Source: Variovorax sp. 770b2
GTDB lineage: Bacteria; Pseudomonadota; Gammaproteobacteria; Burkholderiales; Burkholderiaceae_C
DNA: 64,000 nucleotides
Direction of reading: 5' to 3'
NCBI RefSeq assembly: GCF_900115685.1
Contig: NZ_FOXJ01000004.1
Span: 127,256-191,255 of the forward strand
Numbering within the stretch: position 1 is the stretch's first letter; the number at the start of each line of letters is the position of its first letter. This document shows, piece after piece, positions 43,645 to 52,567 of this stretch. A model generated the notes under the pieces. It was not told the DNA's origin. It did not search any database and worked only from the letters and a program-made list of their open reading frames with translations. A program made the position numbers and the translations under genes.

Positions 43645-44277
43645 CTAGGTGGCGGCAGGCGTGCCCCCGTCGCCGGGCTCCCGCCGCGGCGGTTTGGGCC
43701 GGGGCGGTTTGCTCGTGTGAATGATCAATGTCGCTTTTTCCATCTCGCCGGCCACGAGCGCGGGCGCGGCATGCAGCGTGCGGACGATGGCGTCCTCGAT
43801 CAGCTCACGCTGTTCCTTCAGAGGCTTCTTGAGCACCCAGTTGACGACCTCCGACTTCACGCCGGGATGCCCGATGCCTAGGCGCAGCCGCCAGTAGTCG
43901 CCGGTGCCCAGTTGCGAGTGGATATCGCGCAGGCCGTTGTGGCCGGCATGGCTGCCACCGAACTTGAGCTTGGCCTGGCCGGGCACCACGTCGAGCTCGT
44001 CGTGCACCACGAGGATTTCTTCGGGCGCGATCTTGAAGAAGCGCGCGAGCGCCGCCACCGACTTGCCCGAGAGGTTCATGAAGGTCTGCGGCTCCAGCAG
44101 CCAGACGCTCTGGCCGCCGATGCTGGCGCGCGCCGCGAGGCCGTGGTAGCCGCGCTCGGGCACGAGGTTGAGTTTCCAGTCGCGCGCGAGGGCGTCGATC
44201 CACCAGAAGCCCGCGTTGTGGCGCGTGGCTTCGTACTCAGGGCCCGGGTTTCCGAGGCCGACGAACAGCTTGATCAT
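43645..44277 (-). CDS. pth: Peptidyl-tRNA hydrolase
   Basis: Enzyme of 210 residues that releases peptides from tRNA dropped by stalled ribosomes. Catalytic His is in GNPGPEYEATRHNAGF, with Asn and Asp in FMNLSGKS and VVHDELD, and GGSHAGHNGLRDI. The start at 44277 fits the family; the longer reading begins inside the terminator. Last gene of the ispE-prs-rplY-pth block. Confidence 0.96.
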   Translation of the reverse strand: MIKLFVGLGNPGPEYEATRHNAGFWWIDALARDWKLNLVPERGYHGLAARASIGGQSVWLLEPQTFMNLSGKSVAALARFFKIAPEEILVVHDELDVVPGQAKLKFGGSHAGHNGLRDIHSQLGTGDYWRLRLGIGHPGVKSEVVNWVLKKPLKEQRELIEDAIVRTLHAAPALVAGEMEKATLIIHTSKPPRPKPPRREPGDGGTPAAT

Positions 44278-44306
44278 GGCGGGAATTATCTCGCCGCCCC
44301 CAAAGC

Positions 44307-44333
44307 AAAAGGCCCGCACGAGGCGGGCCTTTT
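44307..44333 (-). terminator. Terminator after rplY
   Basis: Eleven-base stem AAAAGGCCCGC/GCGGGCCTTTT with a five-base loop. It lies between rplY and pth, so pth may partly have its own promoter. Confidence 0.8.
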
Positions 44334-44352
44334 GCAGGGGACGGGAAGAAAA

Positions 44353-45021
44353 TTACTTCTTCGCGGCGGGCTTGGCCGTCTTGGCGGCAGGCTTGCCACC
44401 GGCAGCCGGTGCGGCGCCTTCGGCAGCTGCACCTTCGGCAGCGGGTGCCGGCTCTTCGGCGACCAGCGGCGGCACGGCCGACACGATGACCGGGTTGTTC
44501 TTGCCGTGGCTCACGTACTTCACGCCCTTGGGCAGCTTGATGTCGTTGACGTGCAGCGTGGCGTTCTTGGTGAGACCGGAGAGGTCCACTTCGATGAACT
44601 CGGGCAGGTCGGTCGGCAGGCAGCTGATTTCCAGCTCGGTGATCACGTGGTTCACCAGGTTGTGCGCGGTCTTGACGGCTTCGGACTCTTCTTCACCCTT
44701 GAAGTGCAGCGGCACCTTCATGTGCAGGCGGGTCTTGGCATCGACGCGCTGGAAGTCGATGTGCTGCACCAGCTGGCGGAACGGGTGGTACTGCACGTCG
44801 CGCAGCAGCACTTTGCTGGTGGCGTCGCCGAGTTCCATTTCCAGGATCGACGAGTGGAAGGCTTCCTTCTTCAGGGCGTGCCACAGCGCGTTGTGATCGA
44901 TTTCGATCAGCTGGGGCTGGCCTTCACCACCGTAGACGATACCGGGCGTCTTGCCCGAAATGCGGAGACGGCGGCTCGCACCCGTACCCTGCTTGGCGCG
45001 CTCAAAAGCGACGAATTTCAT
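44353..45021 (-). CDS. rplY: 50S ribosomal protein L25 (Ctc-type)
   Basis: Long-form L25 of 222 residues that binds 5S rRNA. The N-terminal L25 domain starts MKFVAFERAKQGTGASRRLR and includes IVYGGEGQPQLIEIDHNAL; the C-terminal TL5 domain follows and then an Ala/Lys/Pro tail (AAKTAKPAAKK). AGGAGCTAG precedes the start. Located between prs and pth as in related bacteria. Confidence 0.96.
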   Translation of the reverse strand: MKFVAFERAKQGTGASRRLRISGKTPGIVYGGEGQPQLIEIDHNALWHALKKEAFHSSILEMELGDATSKVLLRDVQYHPFRQLVQHIDFQRVDAKTRLHMKVPLHFKGEEESEAVKTAHNLVNHVITELEISCLPTDLPEFIEVDLSGLTKNATLHVNDIKLPKGVKYVSHGKNNPVIVSAVPPLVAEEPAPAAEGAAAEGAAPAAGGKPAAKTAKPAAKK

Positions 45022-45067
45022 AACTAGCTCCTGTGAGAGTCCACCGCGACCAGTGCGACTCCGATTC

Positions 45068-45092
45068 AAAAAGGCTTCTTCGAAAAGAAGCC
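45068..45092 (-). terminator. Hairpin with UUCG loop after prs
   Basis: On the minus strand GGCTTCTT-TTCG-AAGAAGCC followed by five T. It is placed between prs and rplY and may act as a partial terminator or an attenuator of the downstream rplY. Confidence 0.7.
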
Positions 45093-45110
45093 CGCTCTTT
45101 GGCTCTCAGG

Positions 45111-46085
45111 TCAGAACAGGTTGTCCTGGTCCGAGAACAAACTCATCACCGACTCGCCCTTGGCAATGCGCTGGATCGTTTCGGCGATCAGCGGTGCCAC
45201 GGAGAGCTGGCGGATCTTTCCGCATGCGAGGGCCGCATCGGAAAGGGGAATGGTGTTGGTCACGACCACTTCATCCAGGGCCGAGCCCTTGGTGATGCGC
45301 TCGATGGCCGGGCCCGAGAAGATCGGGTGCGTGCAGTAGGCGTAGACGCTCTTGGCGCCGCGCTCTTTCAGCACTTCGGCTGCCTTGACCAGCGTGCCGG
45401 CCGTGTCGATCATGTCGTCCATGATCACGCAGTTGCGGCCGTCGATCTCGCCGATCACGTTCATGACTTCGCTGACGTTGGCCTTCGGGCGGCGCTTGTC
45501 GATGATGGCGAGGTCGCAGTTCAGCTGCTTGGCCAGCGCACGGGCGCGAACCACGCCGCCGACGTCGGGCGAGACCACGATCAGGTCTTCGTAGTTCTTG
45601 GCGCGCAGATCGCCCAGCAGCACGGGCGACGCGTAGATGTTGTCGACCGGGATGTCGAAGAAGCCCTGGATCTGGTCGGCGTGCAGGTCCATCGTGAGCA
45701 CGCGCTCGACGCCGACGGTTTCCAGCAGGTTGGCCACGACCTTGGCCGAGATCGGCACGCGGCTCGAACGCGGGCGACGGTCCTGGCGGGCATAGCCGAA
45801 GTAGGGAATCACGGCGCTGATCCGCTCGGCCGATGCGCGCTTGAGCGCGTCGACCATGATCAGCAGTTCCATCAGGTTTTCGTTGGTCGGTGCGCAGGTG
45901 GACTGCACCACGAACACGTCGCGTGCGCGGACGTTCTGGTTGATCTCGACAGTGACCTCTCCATCGGAGAAGCGACCGACGCGTGCGGCGCCCAGCGAGG
46001 TGCCGAGGTTGTGCGCGATTTCTGCGGCGAGGCCAGGATTGGCATTGCCGGTGAAAACCATGAAATCAGGGTGATTAGCCTGCAT
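45111..46085 (-). CDS. prs: Ribose-phosphate pyrophosphokinase
   Basis: Enzyme of 324 residues making PRPP from ribose 5-phosphate and ATP, used for nucleotides, His, Trp and NAD. Seen are FSDGEVTVEINQNVRARD, YFGYARQDRRPRSS and the PRPP loop DDMIDTAGTL. Start at 46085 gives MQANHPDFMVFTGNANP, the family N-terminus. It follows tRNA-Gln in the same direction. Confidence 0.97.
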   Translation of the reverse strand: MQANHPDFMVFTGNANPGLAAEIAHNLGTSLGAARVGRFSDGEVTVEINQNVRARDVFVVQSTCAPTNENLMELLIMVDALKRASAERISAVIPYFGYARQDRRPRSSRVPISAKVVANLLETVGVERVLTMDLHADQIQGFFDIPVDNIYASPVLLGDLRAKNYEDLIVVSPDVGGVVRARALAKQLNCDLAIIDKRRPKANVSEVMNVIGEIDGRNCVIMDDMIDTAGTLVKAAEVLKERGAKSVYAYCTHPIFSGPAIERITKGSALDEVVVTNTIPLSDAALACGKIRQLSVAPLIAETIQRIAKGESVMSLFSDQDNLF

Positions 46086-46190
46086 GAGCGCGTCCCGGCA
46101 GTGCGAAATTGGCTTTGAGGAAGCCGCCAAAGGTTTTGAGTCGTGGCGGCCCGTGGGCTGCCGATTATTGCAGCGGGTGGGCTGCAGAAG

Positions 46191-46220
46191 AAACACTGCG
46201 GCCGTTAGGCCGCAGTTTTA
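46191..46220 (-). terminator. Hairpin downstream of tRNA-Gln
   Basis: ACTGCGGCC-GTTA-GGCCGCAGT, a nine-base stem. On the minus strand only a short T run follows, so termination is likely partial; on + a TTTTA follows. Confidence 0.45.
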
Positions 46221-46226
46221 AAGATT

Positions 46227-46303
46227 TGGCAGGGGAGAAAGGATTCGAACCTTTGCATGCTGGAATCAAAATCCAGTGCCTTAACCAGCTTGGCGACTCC
46301 CCT
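46227..46303 (-). tRNA. tRNA-Gln (anticodon TTG)
   Basis: 77-base cloverleaf. Acceptor stem AGGGGAG pairs with CTCCCCT, followed by G and an encoded CCA. The anticodon stem CTGGA/TCCAG encloses TTTTGAT, giving anticodon TTG; TTCGAAT is in the T loop. It sits between ispE and prs. Confidence 0.95.
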
Positions 46304-46372
46304 ACACGGGTCGATGGTTTGCACCATCAACCGATATATGTCGCGTCGGACCGCACAAACGATCCGACCATC

Positions 46373-47263
46373 TCAGGCTGCCCAACCTACCAGAGGATGA
46401 ACAGCCAAATTGCTGCACTGACGAACCTGCCAGCCCGCGGGGGCTTCGACCAGTTCCGCTTCATGCGGCCCTTGCGGCAATTTTGCGAACACCGAACTTC
46501 CGGAGCCGGTCATCCGGGCCTTCAATCCTTGATCGCCGAGCCATTCGATGGCGTCGGTGACCGCGGGGCAAAGTCGCTGGGCAACCGGCTGCAGGTCGTT
46601 GTGGCCGAAGTCGAAAACCTTGTGACCGAAGTTCGCGAGGTTTGGGGCTTCAAGCTGTTCGCTATCTGCAGCAAAGCCTGTGATTATAGCAACAGGAGTC
46701 GAGCGTTCAAGATCATCTGCTGAAAAAATCAGACGGGTATCCAATCCTTCGGTCGGCTTGACCACGGCGAAGCGCGCCGACGGCAGGGTGACGGGCGTGA
46801 TTTCCTCCCCGATGCCTTCGACCCACGCATGGTGTCCGCCGAGGAAGAACGGCACGTCGGCGCCCAGTTTCAGGCCGATCTGCGCGAGCCGGGACAAGGG
46901 CAGGTTCAGGTTCCACAGGCGGTTGAGCGCCAGCAGGCAGGTGGCTGCATCGGACGATCCGCCGCCCATCCCCGCCTGGGCCGGCACATGCTTTGCGACG
47001 CCGATGTGCGCGCCCTGGCCGTGCGCGGCGTGTGCCTGCAGCGCACGGGCGGCGCGCAGGACGAGGTCGTCGGCGGGCAGTTCGGTCGTGAGGTCTTCGC
47101 GGGTCAGCTGGCCGTCGCGCCGCAACTCGACGTGCAGCGTGTCGCACCAGTCGATCAGCATGAAGACCGATTGCAGCAGGTGGTAGCCGTCGTCGCGCCG
47201 GCCGGTGATGTGCAGGAACAGGTTGAGCTTGGCCGGTGCGGGAAGGTCGTAGAGCGCCTTCAT
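46373..47263 (-). CDS. ispE: 4-diphosphocytidyl-2-C-methyl-D-erythritol kinase
   Basis: GHMP kinase of 296 residues in the MEP isoprenoid pathway. Motifs are PAPAKLNLFLHI, DGYHLLQSVF and the ATP loop PAQAGMGGGSSDAA, then the C-terminal ARMTGSGSSVFA. Start overlaps the lolB stop (ATGA), so the two are coupled, and the order lolB-ispE-tRNA-prs is a common proteobacterial block. Confidence 0.96.
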   Translation of the reverse strand: MKALYDLPAPAKLNLFLHITGRRDDGYHLLQSVFMLIDWCDTLHVELRRDGQLTREDLTTELPADDLVLRAARALQAHAAHGQGAHIGVAKHVPAQAGMGGGSSDAATCLLALNRLWNLNLPLSRLAQIGLKLGADVPFFLGGHHAWVEGIGEEITPVTLPSARFAVVKPTEGLDTRLIFSADDLERSTPVAIITGFAADSEQLEAPNLANFGHKVFDFGHNDLQPVAQRLCPAVTDAIEWLGDQGLKARMTGSGSSVFAKLPQGPHEAELVEAPAGWQVRQCSNLAVHPLVGWAA

Positions 47264-47775
47264 GGCCGCTCGAACACGATGCGCAGGTCCGCCCGGGGGC
47301 TCGGGGATTCGCGGGTGGCCTGCAGGCGGCCGTTTGCGAGCTGGCCCAGGTCGGGGCGCCAGCCGGGCACGCTTTCGTTGCGCCCGGCGAGCCAGCCGAA
47401 CAGCGCGCCGACGGGGATCGCCGCGCCGGTCGCGGCTTCGATCAGCGCGTCGAGGGAGTCGAAATGGCGGGTGTCGCTGCCGTTCTTCAGCAAGGCTTCG
47501 CCCGGCGACCAGTGCAGCTGGGCCAAGGTGCTGCCGATCGGCGTCGTCAGCGTGAGATCGCCCGCATCGGGCGAGCCGCGCAACTCGAAGAGCGCGGCAA
47601 AGGTCTGGACCGGTTCGCTGTCGATGCGCAGCGACATGCGGCCGCTCCAGCTGTCCGAGCCTCGGGGGGTGGAGGAGCCGCCCGTCAATTGGGCGCAGCC
47701 TGCTATCAAAAGAAGAGTCGCCCCGCCTGCCATCAGAACGGCGCGGCGGCTTGCGTGCGGCCCGGGGGCGGGCAT
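47260..47775 (-). CDS. lolB: Outer-membrane lipoprotein insertase LolB
   Basis: Lipoprotein of 171 residues (lipobox IAGC) that receives lipoproteins from LolA and inserts them into the outer membrane. It has WSGRMSLRI near the start and TTPIGSTLAQLHWSPGEALL, FGWLAGR typical of LolB. It lies between a TPR protein and ispE. Confidence 0.9.
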   Translation of the reverse strand: MPAPGPHASRRAVLMAGGATLLLIAGCAQLTGGSSTPRGSDSWSGRMSLRIDSEPVQTFAALFELRGSPDAGDLTLTTPIGSTLAQLHWSPGEALLKNGSDTRHFDSLDALIEAATGAAIPVGALFGWLAGRNESVPGWRPDLGQLANGRLQATRESPSPRADLRIVFERP

Positions 47776-47777
47776 GC

Positions 47778-49628
47778 TCACGGCTTGACGCGCAGGCGCC
47801 TGAGCGTTTCCTGCAGGGTTTCGTTCTCGGCATCGCTCAGCAACGCTTCCTTCCAGATCGTCACTGCGCGATCCTTCTGGCCGATGCTCCACAGCACTTC
47901 GCCGAAGTGCGCGCCGATCTCGGGATCGGGCCGGGTCTTGTAGGCGGTCTCCAGGATGCGGATGGCTTCGGCCGTGTTGCCGAGCCGGAACTCGACCCAG
48001 CCCAGGCTGTCGGCGATGAACGGGTCTTCCGGCGCCAGCTGCACCGCTTTCTGGATCAGCGTGCGGGCTTCGTCCAGCCGGATCTTGCGATCCGCGAACG
48101 AGTAGCCCAGGGCGTTGTAGGCGTTCTGGCTCTCGGGCTTGAGCTGGATCAGCCGGCGCAGCAGCCGCTCCATGTCGTCCAGGCGATTCAGCTTCTCGGC
48201 CACCATCGCCTGGTCGTAGACCAGGTCGGCGTCATCCGGTGCGGCGGCGGAGGCTTGCGCCAGCATGTCGTAGGCGGCCTGGTATTGCTTGGCGTCGCGC
48301 AGCAGTTGCACTTCGGCGAGGAATTTCTGCTTCTTGTCCTCCGGCGTGCGCTCGGGCAGGCCGCGGATGACCTCGCGTGCCTGGGGCAGCTTGCCCTGGC
48401 GCGCCAGCAGGCCCGCGCGGCGGGTCTGGGCGATGGTGAGATCGTCGGTGCTGTCGATGCGCGCGAGCCAGCGCTCCGCGCCAGCGAGATCCTTTCGACG
48501 CTCCGCCAGCTGCGAAAGGGCGAGGTAGGCCTGGGTCAGGCTGCGGCCGCGATCGGTCGCATCGGCGTCCTTGTCCTTGTTCTGGTTCGCCGACAGTTCG
48601 ATGAAGCGCTTGAGGGACGTCTCCGCTGCACCGTCCTGCTTGGCCTGCATCTGCAGGCTGCCGAGCAGCAGCCAGGGCTCTGCGAGCTCGGGCCGCGATG
48701 TGGTGAGTGCCTGCAGTTGGGTCTGAGCGTCGCTGTAGCGCCGGTTCTCGACCAGCACGCGCGCATAGGCGATGCGCAGTTCGGGCGTGGCCTTGGTGTT
48801 GCTGGCGAGATAGCGCGTCACGATCGGCTCGGCCAGCGGCTGGCTGGGATCGATCAACTCGAGCGCCAGCGCGGCCGGCGCGTCGGAGACGGGGTCGACC
48901 TCCTGACCCTTGCGCGCAGCTTCCAGCGCGCCGGAGTTGTCCCCTGCATTGAGGCGCAGCTGGCCCACGGTCGCCCAGGCCAGCCCGCCGCTCGTGGGAC
49001 TCTTGAGTTCGTCGACCAGGGCCCGCTCGACCACCGAGGCAGCCAGCTTCTTGTCGGTGGCACGCGAGTAGTTGCGTGCAATCACCGCCATCAGGAGCGG
49101 ACGCTCGATCTGCGAGGTGGCCGCCACCTCGGCGCGCAGGAGCTCGACCGTCTCGCCGATGCGATTGAGCCGAATCAGAATCTGCAGCTCGATGCGCCTG
49201 GCGTCGCGCGACGCCGGCAGCGACACCTGCCAGGCTTGTGCTGCGGCCAGCGCGGCATCGTAGGAATTCGATTGCAAGGCGATCGCCACAGCCCGTTCGA
49301 ACAGCTTGCCGTCGCGCAGCCGTCGGGCGGCGTCCAGCACCCGCGAATAGCCTGAGCCGGGGTCGCCGGAGCGGAACGCCAATTCGCCCAGCAGGATCTC
49401 GTAGAACAGATCGCCCGTCAGCGCCGAGGGTTGCGCAGCGGGTTCACTGGCGGGCTTCGGAGGGGTGACCCGGGGCCGGACCGCGGGCCTGGGCGGCGCG
49501 TTGCGCTCGATGATGGGCGCCGGGCTGTTGGGGGCGGCGGGATCGGAGGTTTGCGCGTGCACCGCGCAAGCCAGCAGCACGAGAGATGCAGCCGCCGCAA
49601 GGCGGTGTCGGCGGGGCGATGGAATCAT
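47778..49628 (-). CDS. Secreted TPR-repeat protein
   Basis: Protein of 616 residues with a signal peptide (VHAQ), a short Pro-rich linker, and TPR helices over most of the length (for example AYNALGYSFADRKIRLDEARTLIQKAVQLAP and PFIADSLGWVEFRLGNTAEAIRILETAY). The upstream neighbour of lolB-ispE in many Burkholderiales is such a protein. Periplasmic or outer-membrane; role unknown. ATG 49628 was chosen because the longer reading runs into mutM. Confidence 0.88.
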   Translation of the reverse strand: MIPSPRRHRLAAAASLVLLACAVHAQTSDPAAPNSPAPIIERNAPPRPAVRPRVTPPKPASEPAAQPSALTGDLFYEILLGELAFRSGDPGSGYSRVLDAARRLRDGKLFERAVAIALQSNSYDAALAAAQAWQVSLPASRDARRIELQILIRLNRIGETVELLRAEVAATSQIERPLLMAVIARNYSRATDKKLAASVVERALVDELKSPTSGGLAWATVGQLRLNAGDNSGALEAARKGQEVDPVSDAPAALALELIDPSQPLAEPIVTRYLASNTKATPELRIAYARVLVENRRYSDAQTQLQALTTSRPELAEPWLLLGSLQMQAKQDGAAETSLKRFIELSANQNKDKDADATDRGRSLTQAYLALSQLAERRKDLAGAERWLARIDSTDDLTIAQTRRAGLLARQGKLPQAREVIRGLPERTPEDKKQKFLAEVQLLRDAKQYQAAYDMLAQASAAAPDDADLVYDQAMVAEKLNRLDDMERLLRRLIQLKPESQNAYNALGYSFADRKIRLDEARTLIQKAVQLAPEDPFIADSLGWVEFRLGNTAEAIRILETAYKTRPDPEIGAHFGEVLWSIGQKDRAVTIWKEALLSDAENETLQETLRRLRVKP

Positions 49629-49698
49629 CGAATCATGATAATCGAGGCTTTTGAACGAACGTCGCGTGGGGCTACGACTTCGCCGGAGTTTTACTTTC

Positions 49699-50511
49699 AT
49701 GCCTGAGCTACCCGAAGTCGAAGTCACCCGCCGCGGTTTTGCCGACCGCATTGCCGGCGCGCGCATCGATGCCGTGCGCATCGGAAAACCGTTGCGCTGG
49801 GCCCTGATGGTCGTGCCCGAGGCGCTGGTCGGGCGGCATGTGCGCCAGGTGCGGCGGCGCGGCAAGTACCTGCTGATCGACCTGGACCGGGGCCTGCTGC
49901 TGCTGCACCTGGGCATGTCGGGCAGCCTGCGCTTCGATGCGGCGCTGCCGCCGCCCGGCACGCACGATCACTTCGACCTCGTCACCGACCGCGGCACCCT
50001 GCGGCTGAACGATCCGCGCCGTTTCGGCGCCGTGGTCTACGTGGACGACGAGGCTGCGCCCTGGGCCATCAAGCTGCTCGGCGGCCTGGGCATGGAGCCG
50101 CTGGGGGACGCCTTCGACCTCGATGCCTTCCATGCAGGCCTGCGCAAGCGCAAAACGGCCGTCAAGCAGGTGCTGCTGGCGGGCGACGTGGTGGTGGGGG
50201 TCGGCAACATCTATGCATCGGAGGCGCTGTTCCAGGCCGGCATTCGCCCGACGCTGTCGGCCGCGCGCATCAGCCGGCCGCGAGCGGCCAAGCTCCATGC
50301 GGCGGTGCGCGAAATACTGGCCAGGGCAGTGGAAAAGGGCGGCAGCACGCTGCGCGACTTCTCCAACGTGGACGGGCAGAACGGTTATTTCCAGCTCGAA
50401 GCCACCGTTTATGGCCGGGCCGGCGAACCGTGTCGGGTTTGCGCAACGCCGATCCGGCAGCTTCGCCAGGGGCAGCGCTCCACTTATTTTTGTCCTAATT
50501 GTCAAAAGTAG
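49699..50511 (+). CDS. mutM: Formamidopyrimidine-DNA glycosylase MutM/Fpg
   Basis: DNA glycosylase/lyase of 270 residues that removes 8-oxoguanine. After Met, Pro-Glu-Leu-Pro-Glu-Val-Glu gives the catalytic N-terminal Pro and Glu. The H2TH region contains VGVGNIYASEALF and the C-terminal zinc finger is CRVCATPIRQ ... YFCPNCQ. Divergent from the TPR gene. Confidence 0.97.
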   Translation: MPELPEVEVTRRGFADRIAGARIDAVRIGKPLRWALMVVPEALVGRHVRQVRRRGKYLLIDLDRGLLLLHLGMSGSLRFDAALPPPGTHDHFDLVTDRGTLRLNDPRRFGAVVYVDDEAAPWAIKLLGGLGMEPLGDAFDLDAFHAGLRKRKTAVKQVLLAGDVVVGVGNIYASEALFQAGIRPTLSAARISRPRAAKLHAAVREILARAVEKGGSTLRDFSNVDGQNGYFQLEATVYGRAGEPCRVCATPIRQLRQGQRSTYFCPNCQK

Positions 50512-50565
50512 CGTGTCGCGGCGTCGAATGAATACCCTGCAAACGGCCGCTGCGCGGTTTGCGAT

Positions 50566-50591
50566 GCTATATTTGTAAGTTCTTTCTTACA
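50566..50591 (+). promoter_or_regulatory. Extended -10 promoter and palindrome before the GTPase gene
   Basis: TGC-TATATT (50566-50573... extended -10) is directly followed by TGTAAG-N6-CTTACA (50574-50591). The palindrome covers the expected transcription start. The TTG start codon at 50600 has no Shine-Dalgarno sequence, so the leader is very short. Confidence 0.45.
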
Positions 50592-50599
50592 TATTTCCC

Positions 50600-52567
50600 T
50601 TGAGCCGCTCTTTCAACCAACAACTCGATCAGCACGGTGCGTGGCGGAGCAATTTCGCCCATCGGCTGCAGTGGCTGTCCCGCTGGCTGACCGAGAACGA
50701 GCTGCTCGACCAGGCCGTGGCCGAGCGCCTGCGGGGCCTCGAACTGCAGATCCGCACCAGCAAGGTGATGGTCGCGTTCGTGGCCGAGTTCTCACGCGGC
50801 AAGTCGGAGCTGATCAACGCGATCTTCTTTGCCGACTACGGGCGCCGCATCATGCCCGCGAGCGCGGGGCGGACCACGATGTGTCCGACCGAGCTGGGCT
50901 ACGACCCCGCCCTCGCGCCCAAGCTGCGGCTGCTGCCGATCGAAACCCGCCTGGAGCCGCATTCGCTGACCCATTGGCGCGAGAAGTCGACCCGCTGGAC
51001 CGAGATCCCGATCGAGGTCGGCAACGCCGAGCAGTTGGCCCAGGCCATGGGCAAGGTGGCCGAAGTGCGCTGGGTGAGCAAGGACGAGGCCCGCGCGCTC
51101 GGCTTCTGGAACCCCGAGACGCCCGACGACAACCCCGTGCAGGACGCCGAAGGCCGCGTTGAAATCCCGCGCTGGCGCCATGCCGTGCTCAACATGCCGC
51201 ACCCCTTGCTGGAGCAGGGGCTGGTCATTCTCGATACGCCCGGCCTGAACGCGATCGGCGCCGAGCCCGAGCTGACGGTGAGCCTGATCCCGCAGGCGCA
51301 CGCCGTGGTCTTCATCCTGGGCGCCGAAACCGGCGTGACGCGTTCCGACCTCTCGATCTGGCGCGAACACCTGATCACCGAGGACGACGGGGGCGACACG
51401 CGCTTCGTCGTGCTCAACAAGATCGACACCATGTGGGACTCGCTGAGCACCCACGCGCAGATCGAATTGCAGATCGAACGCCAGCGCGACAGCGCGGCCC
51501 GGCTGCTCGACGTGCCGCTCGCGCAGGTGCTGCCGGTGTCCGCGCAGAAGGGCCTGCAGGCCAAGATCCAGCACGACCCGCGCCTGCTGGAAGCCAGCCG
51601 CCTGCCCGCGCTCGAAGCCCTGCTGGGCGAAGGCGTGCTCGGCAAGCGCGAGACCATGCTGCGCCTGGCCGTCGATGCGGGCATGACCGCGCTGCGCACC
51701 GAGGCCGAACGCATCCTGAAGGTGCGCCAGCGCGACCTGTCGGAGCAGGCGCTCGAACTGCAGGGGCTGCGCGGCAAGAACGTCTCGGTGATCCGCCACA
51801 TGCGCTCGCGCATCGACCAGGAGCATGCCGAGTTCGAGGGCAGCAACACGCGCATCCTGGCGCTGCGCTCGGTGCAGGGCAAGCTGTTGCGCGAGGTGTA
51901 CGCCGTGCTGGGCCGCACCGCGCTCAAGGCCGACATGGTGCGGCTGTCGGCCGCGCTCAAGCGCCCCGGCATCAAGCTCAATGTGCGCAAGGTGTACGGC
52001 GAGACCTTCGATTCGCTGCGCAACAACCTGCGCGAAGTGCAGGCGACGACGGCCGAGATCCAGTCGATGCTGCACGCCACCTTCCGACAGCTCAATGCCG
52101 AGCAGGGCTTCACCCTGCAGGCGCCGGCCGAGCCCGATCTCACGGGCTTCGAGCAGGAGTTGAGCCAGATCGAACGCAGCCACATCCATTACCTGGGCGT
52201 GGGCAACCTGCTCAAGCTCGCGCAGGCCGATTTCTGCGACAAGCTGGTTCGCGCGCTGGCCAGCCGCCTGCGCCTGGTCAACGAGGCCGCGATGACCGAG
52301 GTCGAGCGCTGGAGCAAGGGCGCGAGCGCGCAGATCGATGCGCAGCTCAAGGAGCGCCGCCGCAACTTCAGCAAGCGCATCGAGGCGATCGAGCGCATCC
52401 AGAACGCGGCGGGCAACCTGGACGAACGGCTGCTCGAGTTGGCCGCGCAGGAGACCAACCTGGCCGAACTGCACGCCCGCCTGCGCGAGTTCACTTCACT
52501 GATCACGCAGCAGGGCAAGCCGCAGGCCGTTGCTGCGGCCCCCGTCAGCGAGTTGCGTGCGGCCTGA
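50600..52567 (+). CDS. Dynamin-like GTPase
   Basis: Protein of 655 residues starting at TTG 50600. The GTPase core has G1 in EFSRGKSELINAIF, G2-like SAGRTTMCPTEL, G3 in VILDTPGLNAIG and G4 in FVVLNKIDTMWD. After residue 330 a long helical region follows, as in bacterial dynamin-like proteins that remodel membranes. No clear membrane helix. Linked to mutM and mutY with only 88 and -11 bases between. Precise role unknown. Confidence 0.85.
   Translation: MSRSFNQQLDQHGAWRSNFAHRLQWLSRWLTENELLDQAVAERLRGLELQIRTSKVMVAFVAEFSRGKSELINAIFFADYGRRIMPASAGRTTMCPTELGYDPALAPKLRLLPIETRLEPHSLTHWREKSTRWTEIPIEVGNAEQLAQAMGKVAEVRWVSKDEARALGFWNPETPDDNPVQDAEGRVEIPRWRHAVLNMPHPLLEQGLVILDTPGLNAIGAEPELTVSLIPQAHAVVFILGAETGVTRSDLSIWREHLITEDDGGDTRFVVLNKIDTMWDSLSTHAQIELQIERQRDSAARLLDVPLAQVLPVSAQKGLQAKIQHDPRLLEASRLPALEALLGEGVLGKRETMLRLAVDAGMTALRTEAERILKVRQRDLSEQALELQGLRGKNVSVIRHMRSRIDQEHAEFEGSNTRILALRSVQGKLLREVYAVLGRTALKADMVRLSAALKRPGIKLNVRKVYGETFDSLRNNLREVQATTAEIQSMLHATFRQLNAEQGFTLQAPAEPDLTGFEQELSQIERSHIHYLGVGNLLKLAQADFCDKLVRALASRLRLVNEAAMTEVERWSKGASAQIDAQLKERRRNFSKRIEAIERIQNAAGNLDERLLELAAQETNLAELHARLREFTSLITQQGKPQAVAAAPVSELRAA

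Noticed and set aside
49629..49961. Upstream extension of the TPR gene to 49961
   Set aside because: It would overlap the mutM start and lacks a signal peptide; the start at 49628 gives one.
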